DNA of 64,000 nt, from contig OY856409.1 in assembly GCA_963693085.1 (NCBI GenBank), positions 1,535,681,072-1,535,745,071 on the forward strand. Direction: 5' to 3'. Below the pieces are notes generated by a model. That model searched no databases. It had not been told where the DNA came from and worked only from the letters and a program-made list of their open reading frames with translations. Source of the DNA: Alisma plantago-aquatica. Taxonomy: Eukaryota > Streptophyta > Magnoliopsida > Alismatales > Alismataceae. Both the position numbers and the translations under genes were made by a program. Below, piece by piece: positions 35,161 through 45,865 of the stretch (positions are counted from its first letter, which is position 1; each line of letters begins with the position of its first letter).

Positions 35161-37397
35161 GTGAAGTTGTAATAAATAAAATTATGATGTAACATAAAAA
35201 GAAACAATATTGTATATGCATGAGAATATTATCATAAAAGATATAAAAAACTAAAATATATTTTAGAAGCACAATAATTAATATAAATGTAAATTATAGC
35301 ACAACCCTTGTATGTATTAAATAATTAGATGTAAAATGTCAGTAGTAAAAAGTAGTATGAGAATACATATTTCCCCTCTTATATTATCTCTAGAGGATGT
35401 TACTAATATCATGGAAACAATTATCATGAATTGGGAAACTAAGTTAGTATTATTTGAAAAAAATTAGAAGTTAATATAGTTGATGATAATTGAAAAGATA
35501 TTAAGAAGTTTAAGTAAATATAAGACATTCTTAATTCCACTCATGAGTGTATAATTTTGAAAGGATCATAAATACCCAATATCGTAACTCAATATACACC
35601 ATATAAATGGTAATTTTAACATTTCTAAAACATTCTTATATATGAAATAATCCACTATAAAAATTTTAAATAAGAAAGTAATGTCAAATTTATTTTTCAT
35701 GTATTAGTTTGTTCAATTTCCAAATTGATATCTAGCTAGATAATACTAGTACGCATAAACAAATTATTAAATAAGTTAACAAGATAATGCTAAAGGATTC
35801 ATATAAAGTAAATGACATATTTAACATTATAAAAATGAAAACTAATGTACAATTTGAGTTCTACATGTCTTAATTAACATATTTGTAAAAATTTACTTTA
35901 CTTGAACTTTATTTTGACCCTCAATTAAATTCGGAAAGAGAATATACAATTGGAAACATTAATTGTTAATTGTTTTCTTTAATACATTCCAGATGATATG
36001 ATTTTGAATATTCTTAACTATCTATTGTTAAAAAATTCTTACTTTTTTTTGTTCATAATATATGTTTTTTATTTTCCTTAGTAAAAAATAGGTAATTTTT
36101 CTTTCTACCCAAGCCAAATAGTCCTATATATAGACCCCTCACTATGACCTACACCCATAGAAATCACTTGACCAATAGGCCACTCTAACGAGTCTAACCT
36201 TCTCTCTTGTCCTCCTATTCAAGTCCCTTGTATGAGCCATCAAAGAATTGTAATTTCATGGTGATCTTTCTCAACCATCAGTGTTAAGAACCTTTGAAAA
36301 ATTTCTAACCCTGACATGGATCTAAGATTTAGATTTTAACAAGTTGACTAACACCCTACTCCATGTTTGCATTCCATATTATTCACTTTGAGCAATCACC
36401 TATGTTTCCATCTTTTGATCTATTTGAAGACCCAAAATCCTATTTTGATTGCTACTTGTCCTTTGATATTGTTCTTGAATGATATCTTTTTGATTGTTTC
36501 TCTCACATCATCAATATTGTTGAATCTTAATTAAGTACTTTGATTGGATGTTCTCATCCCTCATATTTTGATTTAGACTTGCTAAATCTTTTGTATGAAT
36601 AGTGTGGTGACAACTACGATAATGTGGCATGTGTTATTTAATTTGAATGCATAAATTCCCACACTTGATAGTGTAGAGGTGATAATTCTTATAAGTGATA
36701 TTATTAGAGTAGATGTGTGTAGTTTCCTACTCAGAGTAGATGTTTATCAATTCCTACTCATCCCATATTTATGGTAGATGTGTTATTTCCTACCAATAGA
36801 TTTATATTGTTATAGTACTCTAATAGGAAAAACACATGGATGCCTTACGCTTAGTTATCATTTTATTGAATTTATATATTTTTTAATACCTAGTTGTGTA
36901 GTCCTTTCCTTTTCTGTTGTGAAGACTTGCTTATTTTATGTCCCTTTATTTCATAATCTTTCTTGATACTTGATTTAATGTGCTCATATCAACGTTTGGC
37001 TGATTCATCTACTTTTTCTCCTCTTGCTGGGGTATGCTTCCAACCCTAGGTTTAGGTGAAGGAGAAGATAACCAAGCTGGACCAAAATCTCATCTGGTAT
37101 ATCTAAAACTTTTGGGAGACTTTCTCGAGGTGGTTATATGACCCTATGTTGATCTTTTAGTATAGTTACTTTTCATATGTTTCACCCTAATTGGTGAAGG
37201 ATAGTGACAATATCAAGTTTTATAATAGTTAGATGTTTTTTATTCTTTTGCTACATTTGGATTCATGGTACATACATTTTGAATTAATTGGTTATCATCC
37301 TTTTGCAAAAAAATTATAGTATTGTTCGATATATGGAATGTTTCATTCTTATTTTATTTAGTAGGGAATGGATCCACTCTCTGGTCCACTACTTATA
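35161..37397 (+). mobile_element. Family A LTR 0, second part
   Basis: Continues the LTR interrupted at 5898 and aligns with 41190-43403 of LTR 1. It has an LTR-type TATA box (36125-36132). It ends just before a decayed primer-binding site. The CA expected at the LTR end has changed to TA here and to AA in LTR 1, but reads ACA in LTR 3. Confidence 0.7.
36125..36132 (+). promoter_or_regulatory. TATA box of family A LTR 0
   Basis: CCTATATATAGACCCC; the equivalents are at 42148-42157 (LTR 1) and 47458-47464 (LTR 3). Conservation at the same relative place supports an LTR promoter. Confidence 0.55.
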
Positions 37398-37401
37398 AGT
37401 A

Positions 37402-37413
37402 TGGTATCAAAAC
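37402..37413 (+). promoter_or_regulatory. Decayed initiator-Met primer site, family A
   Basis: TGGTATCAAAAC; the two other copies (43408 and 44498) read TGGTATCAGAAC. All differ slightly from the usual TGGTATCAGAGC. Confidence 0.7.
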
Positions 37414-37516
37414 CATTAGCAATTGGTTAATTTAACTATTTCAATCTTGTCTCACTTAGTAAATTTAACCCTAGAGTATATGATATGATAGTTGGATGCA
37501 TGAACATCAACAACAA

Positions 37517-38604
37517 TGACTTTGCTTTGTGCATACTCAAAGAAGCTTTCGGAGTTAAAGGAGGCAGGCTCCCAACGAGATATTTGGGCATACCCTTGTT
37601 TAATGGCAAAGGGAACAACAATGACTTTACTTTGTGCATGGATAAACTCAGAGAAAAAGTCAACAACTGGAGTGGGCTGCATATATCCTTAGCTGGACGG
37701 ATGATTCTAATAAGGTCTGTCCTACAAAATATGATCATGTTTTGGGCGTCCCTTACTGAAATACCTAAGCCAAGCCTTGATAGGATGAGATCTATCATGT
37801 CCTCGTTCCTGTGGGGAGGTAAGACTCATAGCATTGCATGGACTGATGTGGCAAAACCGTTCAAACAGGGAGGGCTACAAATCAAAGACCCAGAAGATAT
37901 ATTTGGGAGATAGAAGGAGCAAAAGAGTCCTAAAGTTCATTTCTGAACCCGAAGTTAATTGGAGCAGGTGGATGCGAGCAAGGTACAACAACATTATCAT
38001 CATGCAAGAGAATAGGAACCCTTCCAGAGTGTGGAAGGAGATGTGCAAAACATACGACAAAAGTGCCAACCACTACCTAGTTGATATTCATGGTGTGGGC
38101 GTCTTGAGAGACTCCACAACTAGGATCAACTGGACGAACACACCCGAAGTCAGCTGGTGGAAAGTAATTTGGGGTAAGTTTTATTACCCCAAATGGAGTA
38201 CCATGGTTTATAGAGCCATCAAGAATCGACTTCCCACAAAGGATAGGCTTCTGAAATGGGGTCTGAATGTCGACAAAGAGTGCTGCCTTTGCTATGCTGA
38301 TGACGAATCTACAGAGCATTTATTTTTTAGATGCAGCTTCACTCTTCTTGTTTGGCGCATCACAGGTCTAAGAAGTGGATGGGGCAACAACATACCCCAT
38401 GATATCCATGGGATCATCCAATGGAGCAGTTCTAACTCCTCAGATCTGTGGACACAGGCTCTGAAAGGGGTGCTAATAGGAGGATTGATGTTTACAATAT
38501 GGAAGGAAACAAATAGAAGAAGGCATGAGAACAAGCAAAGAAGCTATATCCAAATCATGGAGGAATTCAGTAGGGAGCTACGTGTGGTTTGTAGAAACAG
38601 ATAA
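37517..38604 (+). pseudogene. LINE reverse transcriptase C-terminus and zinc-binding domain
   Basis: The frame of 37485-37913 carries the thumb-side region of a plant L1 RT: LPTRYLGIPLFNGK, WSGLHISLAGRMILIRSVL, FLWGGK, GGLQIKDPEDI. A frameshift near 37860-37910 moves to the frame ending at 38604. That frame carries the zf-RVT domain: WWKVIWGKFYYPKWSTMVYR, RLPTKDRLLKWGL, CCLCYADDESTEHLFFRC. No catalytic RT core or endonuclease is present, so the product cannot act. The family moves by copying its RNA at a nicked target. Confidence 0.88.
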
Positions 38605-38812
38605 CATTTTCTCAAGCGTATAGATGACAAATCAAAAAGATTGTGGGGGCTTTTGTAGTGTTCATACCCTTCACATTTTTTTTGTCTTTTGCTTGTTATG
38701 ATTACTATACTACAGGATTTTGTGTTACCTGTATATAGATAGGAGCTTTGAGCTCATTCTGATGTAGCAACGTTTTTTGGCAATACAATATTTACCTATT
38801 CCAAAAAAAAAG
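37517..38812 (+). mobile_element. 5'-truncated L1-type LINE in a family-A internal region
   Basis: The 3' end of a LINE, closing with a short poly(A) (38803-38811). It is flanked by ATCAACAACAA at 37506-37516 and 38813-38823, a target-site duplication of at least 11 bp. The empty site is seen in the other family-A internal regions. Only the last 1.3 kb of the LINE is present, as usual for target-primed insertion with early stop. Confidence 0.85.
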
Positions 38813-38823
38813 ATCAACAACAA

Positions 38824-38974
38824 CAAAAAAATTTCATAATTAAAATATATATAAGTAACAATAATATTTATAAGAGTTGTCTCATTAGGTTAAATCTTTT
38901 AAGGGATGGAGAGTAATTTGATGATAATATGTGGATGTTTAGATTTCGAGGATGAAATCCTTTCAAGAGGTGAA
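38824..38974 (+). other. Family A internal region 0, 3' part
   Basis: Resumes after the LINE and matches 43510-43673. It carries GATTTCGAGGATGAAATC (38942-38959), the hairpin placed just upstream of the LTR. Confidence 0.65.
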
Positions 38975-41900
38975 TGTTTGTAACGAACCAAAACTTAGAA
39001 TAGTATCCTATTCCATGATTAGAAATCTAGTAAGATTGGTTTATTATTTATGACCAAACAAGGATAAAAATTATAACACATTTATATAATGTCTTAGTTA
39101 TGTGTCAACATGTAATAAAAATCATGAAATATGTTACATATATTTTCTTTACTAATATAATGGCTAAATAAAAATAAATAATATGCTTTGGAGTAAACAT
39201 GGGTAATTCCAGGTCCATGAATATTAATAATATTTAATTATATAAATAAATATGATATGAATGGACTAAATATGTTAAATATGTAAAATGTGGAAGTTCG
39301 TGGATAATAATAATGTATAACCTTTTTGTAATAATGTGAAATTAGTAAGACTCTAATTAAAGATAGTCAATGTATATGCAGATAAATTTTCTAAACCATA
39401 ATAGTGATATAACTCATAAAAGGAAATTTCCAAACCCAAATATAATGATAAAAGCATGTATGTTGGTTCCTAATTAACTTGGGTGCCATGTTTCACATTT
39501 TCCGTGTGATAATAACTGTTTTAATTTTTTTTACAAAAGAAAATGTGACCTTTATTTTAAAATATTAAATAATATTATTAATGACTTCAAAAGTGGATAT
39601 AAGTTCCAAATTCGAATTCCACATATCCAAATTTAGTCTATGTGTGAATTTCAACATCAATTGGATAATCTTATCTATCCTAGTTTAGTTTTGGAGAGAG
39701 GATATAACTTAAAGTCCCAAATATTAAATATATTGATCAACATTCAGAAACTATAAAATTAATAACAAAATTAGACTTGGCATGTTTTATATTGCTTGTA
39801 GGCCAAATTTCACATCTTTTGTGTGTTCCCATATGCCTTAAGAAAAGAAAACAAAAGATAAGGCCAAAACTATTAAATTCGTTACTAAAAAGATAAATCA
39901 AATTTATGAAATAAATATGTAAGCTCACCATTTTTTATTTTGACTACCTTGAGTATGGGTACATGGTTTTGAATCTTATACTCTTAATTAAGTTCATCAT
40001 TAGATACCAACTCCTTGGAGGGTGTTGTTGGAGTGCTTTAGGATGGAATACAAGAAATAGGTAAGCTTTAGGCACTACAGAATGTTGTGTTGGAGAAAGG
40101 GTGATAAATCAATCTTCACTGTTGTGATTGAAGGAGGGATTATCATCATCTATTGCCCTATTGGAATCATCCAGTGATGGGTCAGTAACAAGACCATCAC
40201 TATTAAGATCATCTTTTGATGACTGGTAATTCCCATTATCATCCCAATAGTAGAGAGAAACATCATTCCAACCTGAGGGTTTGTGATCCAAAGACCAATA
40301 TCTCTCCACTCCCATCCTTATAATCATTCTCAGCCAATCCCAAGATGAAAGTAGGTGGTAGTTTTAAGAGTCCCAAAGGGAAATAACACAAACAACGTAG
40401 GTTGTGATCATAAGCAATTAGTAGGTGATCCCTTTAAAAACAAATAACTCCATCTTTAGTGTGAAACTCTTGGCTAGGAAATCCATGGAGGTTGAAGGAT
40501 CTAGGGTATCATTAAGGGTTCTACATGGTGGAGAGGAAATGTTTAAGAGCACCGAGGGTGGGAGTAGTAGTGAGAGGAGGAGTGGGATAGCTAATCCAAG
40601 AGCCTTCTCTAGATGAATCTACTAGCAGGAGGGAGAGGTAGTATGGGGAGGTAGTATCTAATGGCTTACTGCATGGGATATGAGAGGATGTCTGAGTAAC
40701 TTGCATTTCATAACATGACAAAAATATGGATGTAAGATGAGCTTCCTAAAATATATTCCCCTTCTTCATCTTGAGAATTTGACTGAGGGATATAGAGCAA
40801 TACATGTAGAAGAGAATTTGGCTGGACAAAAGAGATTTCTTGTAACGAATCAATACTTAGCTTCTTATCCTATCCCGTTATTAGAAATCTAGTAATATTG
40901 GTTTCTTCAATTTGAAAAACAAGGACAAAAATTATAAAACATTTACATAATTACTTAATTATGTGCCAACATGTTATAAAAATTAATGACAAAAGTTGAC
41001 TCTGCATGTTTTAGTTTTCTTATAGGCCAAGTATCAAATTTTTTAGTGTTACTATATGCATTAAGAAAAGAAAATGAATGATAAGGCCAAAACTATTAAA
41101 TTTATTACTAAAAGGAAAACATATAATATATTAAATGAATAATGTAATTCAACTTGTATGTATTAAATGCATGTAATAATGTGAAGTTGTAACAAATAAA
41201 ATTATAGTGTAACATAAAGGGAAACAATATTTTACATGCATGAAAATATTATCATAAAAGAAATTAAAATCCAAAATTTATTTTAGAAACATATTAATTA
41301 ATATAAATGTAAATTATAGCACCACACACGTATGTACTAAATAATTAGATGTAAAATGTAAGTAGTAAAAAGTAGTAAGAAAATACATATTTCCCCTCTT
41401 ATATTATCTCTAGAGGATGTTACTAATACTATGGAAACAATTATCATGTGTTGGGAAACTAAGTCACTATTATTCAAAAGAAATTTGAAATAGACATTGT
41501 TGATGATAATTGAAGAGAGAATAATAAATTTAAGTAAATATAATATATTTTTTAATTCTCTCATAAGTGCATAATTTTGAAAGGATCATATATACCCAAT
41601 ATAGTAACTCAATATATACCATATAAATATTCATTTTAATATTTTTAAAATGTTCATGTATATAACATAATCCATTAAACAATTTTTAAATAATAAAGTA
41701 ATGTCAAATTTATTTCTCATGGATTAATTGGTTCAATTGCCAAATTCCATTTTAGTTGGATAATACAAGTACTCATTAACACATTATAAAATAAATTAAT
41801 AAGACCATGCTAAAAGGATTCAAATAAAGGAAAGGACATATTTAACATTCTAAAAATGAAAATTAATATACATTTCTAGTTTCACATGTATTAATGAACA

Positions 41901-43403
41901 TATGTGTCAAAATTTAATTTATTTGAACTTTTTTTGACCCTCAAATAAATTTGGTTAGAGAATATACAATTAGAAACACTAATTTTTAATTGTTTAATTT
42001 AATATGTTCCAATTGATATGGTTTTTAATATTCTTACCTATCTTTTATTGACAAATTCTTGACTTTTATCGATTTATAATATATTTTGTATATTTTCCTT
42101 AGTAAACAAAAATAGGTAAGTTTCTTTTTTCCCAAGAAAAATAGTCCTATATATATACCCCTCCCCATGACTGCACACATAGAAATCACTTGACCAATAG
42201 GCCAGCCTAACCTTCTCTCTTATCATCCTATTCAAGTCCCTTGTATGAGCCATCAAAGATTCATAGTATCATGGTGGTCTTTTCTCAACTGTCACTGTTA
42301 TGAACTTTGAAACTGATTTAACCCTGAAATGGATCTAAAATTTAGATTTTAACAAGTTGACTAACATCCGATGATATGTTTGCATTCCAGATTATTCCTC
42401 TTGAGCACTCACCTATATTTCCATATGTTTCCCTATTTGAAGACCCAAAATCCCAATGTGATTGTTAGATGTCCCTTGATATTATTCTTGAAAGATATCT
42501 TTTTGATTGTTTCTCTCACATCATTGACAATGTTGAATCTTCTTTAAGTATATTGATTGGATGTTCTCATCCCTCATATTTTGATTTAGACTTGCTTACT
42601 CTTTTGTATGCATTACATGGTGACAACTACTGTAATGTAAAATATTTTATTTTATCTGGATTTCTAAATTCCCACACTTGATAATATAGAGGTGATTGCA
42701 AGTGATATTATTAGAGCAGATGTTTGACTTTTCCTGCTTAGAGTAGTGTGTATATGTTCCTACTCACCCTATATTTATGGTGGATGTGTTATTTCTTACC
42801 AATATATTTATATTGTTATAGTACTATCACAGGTAAAACACATGGATGCCTTGCTCTTATTTATCATTTTATTAAATTTACATTCTTTTTTATACCAGTT
42901 GTATAGTCCTTTCCTTTTTCATTGGGAAGCCTTGCTTATTTGACGACCCTTTATTTCATAATGTTGCTCAATACACAATTTAATATGTTCATACCAGTGT
43001 TTTGCCGAATCATCTACTTTTTCTCCTCTTGCTGGGGTATGCTTCAAATTCCAGGTGTAGGTCAAGGAGAATATAACCAAGTTGGACTAGAACCTCATCA
43101 GGTGTAGTTGAAACTTTTGGGGGACTTTTCTCGAGGTGGCTAGATGACCGTCTATTGATCCTTTAGTATAGTTAGTTTTCATATGTTTCACCCTGCATGG
43201 TGAAAGATAGTGATAATATCAAATTTTGTAACACTTAGATGTTTTGTATTCAACTGCTACATTTGGATTTATGATACATACATTTTGAATAAATTAGTCA
43301 TCATCCTTTTATAAATAATTTATAGTGTTGTTTGGTATATGGGATATTTACTTTTCATTTGATTTAGTAGGGAGGGATCCCTTCTCTGGTCCCACTCCTT
43401 AAA
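38975..43403 (+). mobile_element. Family A LTR 1 (about 4.4 kb)
   Basis: Starts TGTTTGTAACGAACC and ends CCTTAAA just before the primer site. Its internal order is LTR head, segment X (about 39935-40845), second partial LTR head (from TGTAACGAATCAATACTTAG near 40851), then the tail with a TATA box at 42148. No protein-coding gene. The short ORFs are AT-rich chance frames. Confidence 0.7.
39935..40845 (-). pseudogene. Segment X, copy 2: gene-like minus-strand fragment inside LTR 1
   Basis: On the minus strand from about 40721 downward: peptides with SREGSWISYPTPPL, KSFTLKMELFVFKG, then (40327-40109) a hydrophilic tail with ERYWSLDHKPSGWNDV and YYWDDNGNYQSSKDDL, ending in a stop. Frames are broken by stops and shifts. 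It aligns with 3690-4585. Compositionally it looks more gene-like than the LTR around it. The family is not recognised. Confidence 0.4.
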
Positions 43404-43673
43404 AGTATGGTATCAGAACCATTAGTAATCAGTTAAGCTAACTATTTCAATCTTGTCTTCCTTAATAAATTTAACCCTAGAGTATATGACATGTTAGTTG
43501 GATGCATCAAAAACAACAACAACAAAAAAGTTCATGATTAAAAGATATATAAGTATCCATAATATCTATAAGAGTTGTCTTATTAGGTTAAATCATTTTA
43601 GGGGTAGAGAGTAATTTGATGATGATATGTGGATGTTTTGATTTTGAGGAAGAAATGCTTTTAAGAGGTAGAG
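43404..43673 (+). other. Family A internal region 1 (270 bp)
   Basis: It runs from just after the LTR, through the primer site TGGTATCAGAAC (43408-43419), to the purine-rich TTTTAAGAGGTAGAG before the next LTR. It has no coding capacity. A complete LTR-retrotransposon interior of 270 bp is TRIM-like in size, although the LTRs are kilobases long. Confidence 0.75.
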
Positions 43674-44078
43674 TGTTGTAAAGAACCAAAACTCAGAATC
43701 TTATCCTATTACATGATTAGAAAATCTAGTAAGATTGGTTTATTAAATTTGACCAAACAAGAATAAAAATTATGAAACATTTATATAATGACTTAATTTT
43801 TTGCCAACATGTAATAATAATCGGGAAATTTGTTACATTTATTTTCTTTACTAACATAATGGCTAAATAAAAATGAATAATATCCTTTGGAGTAACAATG
43901 GTTAGTTCCAAGTCCATAAATATTTATAGTATCTTATTATTTAAATAAATATGAAATGAACTAATTAAATATGATAAATGTGTAAAATATGGAAATTTGT
44001 GCATAATAATAATATAAAACATTTTTATAATAATATGAAAATAATGAGACTCTAATTGAAGACAACCAATATTTATGA
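43674..44078 (+). mobile_element. Family A LTR 2, head only
   Basis: Starts TGTTGTAAAGAACCAAAA and is cut by the Cassandra fragment at 44079. It is the unit-1 counterpart of 44764-45168. Confidence 0.7.
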
Positions 44079-44173
44079 TGTAATGCCTGGGCCCACTGCC
44101 CTAGGCTCTAGTAGAATTTCAGGAATGATGATTGTCCCCACAGAGTCACTCATCCCAATACTACTCCAAAGCT
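44079..44173 (-). mobile_element. Cassandra LTR fragment (95 bp)
   Basis: Matches 45169-45263, the plus-left end of the full Cassandra, and stops where the 1090-bp duplication unit ends. It is a by-product of the duplication and not a separate insertion. Confidence 0.85.
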
Positions 44174-44493
44174 GGACTAGAACCTCATCAGGTGTAGTTG
44201 AAACTTTTGGGGGACTTTTCTCGAAGTGGCTAGATGACTGTCTATTGATCCTTTAGTATAGTTAGTTTTCATATGTTTCACCCTGCATGGTGAAAGATAG
44301 TGATAATATCAAATTTTGTAACACTTAGATGTTTTGTATTCAACTGCTACATTTGGATTTATGATACATACATTTTGAATAAATTAGTCGTCATCCTTTT
44401 ATAAATAATTTATAGTGTTGTTTGGTATATGGGATATTTACTTTTCATTTGATTTAGTAGGGAGGGATCCCTTCTCTGGTCCCACTCCTTAAA
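44174..44493 (+). mobile_element. Duplicated family A LTR tail
   Basis: Copy of 43084-43403, lying directly after the Cassandra fragment. Confidence 0.8.
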
Positions 44494-44763
44494 AGTATGG
44501 TATCAGAACCATTAGTAATCAGTTAAGCTAACTATTTCAATCTTTTCTTCCTTAATAAATTTAACCCTAGAGTATATGACATGTTAGTTGGATGCATCAA
44601 CAACAACAACAACAAAAAAGTTCATGATTAAAAGATATATAAGTATCCATAATATCTATAAGAGTTGTCTTATTAGGTTAAATCATTTTAGGGGTAGAGA
44701 GTAATTTGATGATGATATGTGGATGTTTTGATTTTGAGGAAGAAATGCTTTTAAGAGGTGGAG
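44494..44763 (+). other. Family A internal region 2 (duplicate of region 1)
   Basis: 270 bp with the primer site at 44498-44509, copied by the 1090-bp duplication. Confidence 0.75.
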
Positions 44764-45631
44764 TGTTGTAAATAACCAAAACTCAGAATCTTATCCTATT
44801 CCATGATTAGAAAATCTAGTAAGATTGGTTTATTAAATTTGACCAAACAAGAATAAAAATTATGAAACATTTATATAATGACTTAATTTTTTGCCAACAT
44901 GTAATAATAATCGGGAAATTTGTTACATTTATTTTCTTTACTAACATAATGGCTAAATAAAAATGAATAATATCCTTTGGAGTAACAATGGTTAATTCGA
45001 AGTCCATAAATATTTATAGTATCTTATTATTTAAATAAATATGAAATGAACTAATTAAATATGTTACATGTGTAAAATATGGAAATTTGTGCATAATAAT
45101 AATATAAAACATTTTTATTACAATATGAAAATAATGAGACTCTAATTGAAGACAACCAATATTTATGATGTAATGCCTGGGCCCACTGCCCTAGGCTCTA
45201 GTAGAATTTCAGGAATGATGATTGTCCCCACAGAGTCACTCATCCCAATACTACTCTAAAGCTGAGCACGCTTAAATATGGAGTTCTTAGTGATGAGCTC
45301 CCGAAAAAGGAGGTGCACCTTGGTGATATGAGTAGTCCAATCATTCCTTTTAAGATCATGTTATCCGAGGCCTCAAATCCTGGGATGTTACAATCTCCCC
45401 CACTTAGACTCTTGATGTCCTCGTCAAGGCTCAACTATATGGCCTCATAATCTGACCCCATTTCAGTGCAGACTCACAATGGCCCATGGACACCCAGCTC
45501 CCGATCACAGAATAACAGCTCAGGGGTGGCTACGACAACCATGGACAACCCTTTCCTATTTGCCTGGACCGCACAGCTCAAGACTGGCATGCCACATGCC
45601 CATGTGGGCCCCACCTACTAGAGGGGTTATG

Positions 45632-45643
45632 GCTCTGATACCA
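45632..45643 (-). promoter_or_regulatory. Cassandra primer-binding site
   Basis: GCTCTGATACCA on the plus strand equals TGGTATCAGAGC on the minus strand, complementary to initiator-Met tRNA. Confidence 0.9.
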
Positions 45644-45767
45644 TTTGTAATGCCTGGGCCCACTGCCCAAGGCTCTAGTAGAGTTTCAGGAATGACGACT
45701 GGCCTCACAAACCACCACTACACTTAACTGCACACTTTGTCCACATTGACGCGCAAGCCAGGATCAA

Positions 45768-45865
45768 CTTCCCGACTGGTCACCCATCCTAGTACTACTC
45801 CAAACTGAGCACGCTTAACTCTAGAGTTCTTAGTGATGGGCTCCCAGAAAAGGTGGTGCACCTTC
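45768..45865 (-). other. 5S rRNA-derived segment in the Cassandra LTR
   Basis: On the minus strand it reads GTTAAGCGTGCTCAG then AGTAGTACTAGGATGGGTGA and a GGGAAGT-like end, which follow the 3' half of plant 5S rRNA including the box C area. The degenerate 5' portion shows it is not a functional 5S gene. Confidence 0.88.

Larger units (their letters stand above)
43084..45263 (+). repeat. Exact-period 1090-bp tandem duplication
   Basis: Unit 1 (43084-44173) and unit 2 (44174-45263) align without indels at an offset of 1090 and differ at roughly 15 positions by eye. Each unit contains an LTR tail, a full 270-bp internal region, an LTR head and 95 bp of Cassandra. At the joint (44171-44176) the Cassandra phrase AAAGCTG runs straight into GACTAGAACC, with only TG shared, so a microhomology or end-joining event is likely. 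Confidence 0.92.

Noticed and set aside
45768..45865. 5S rRNA gene
   Set aside because: Only the 3' half is conserved and it lies inside a Cassandra LTR with primer site and purine tract, so it is a captured segment.
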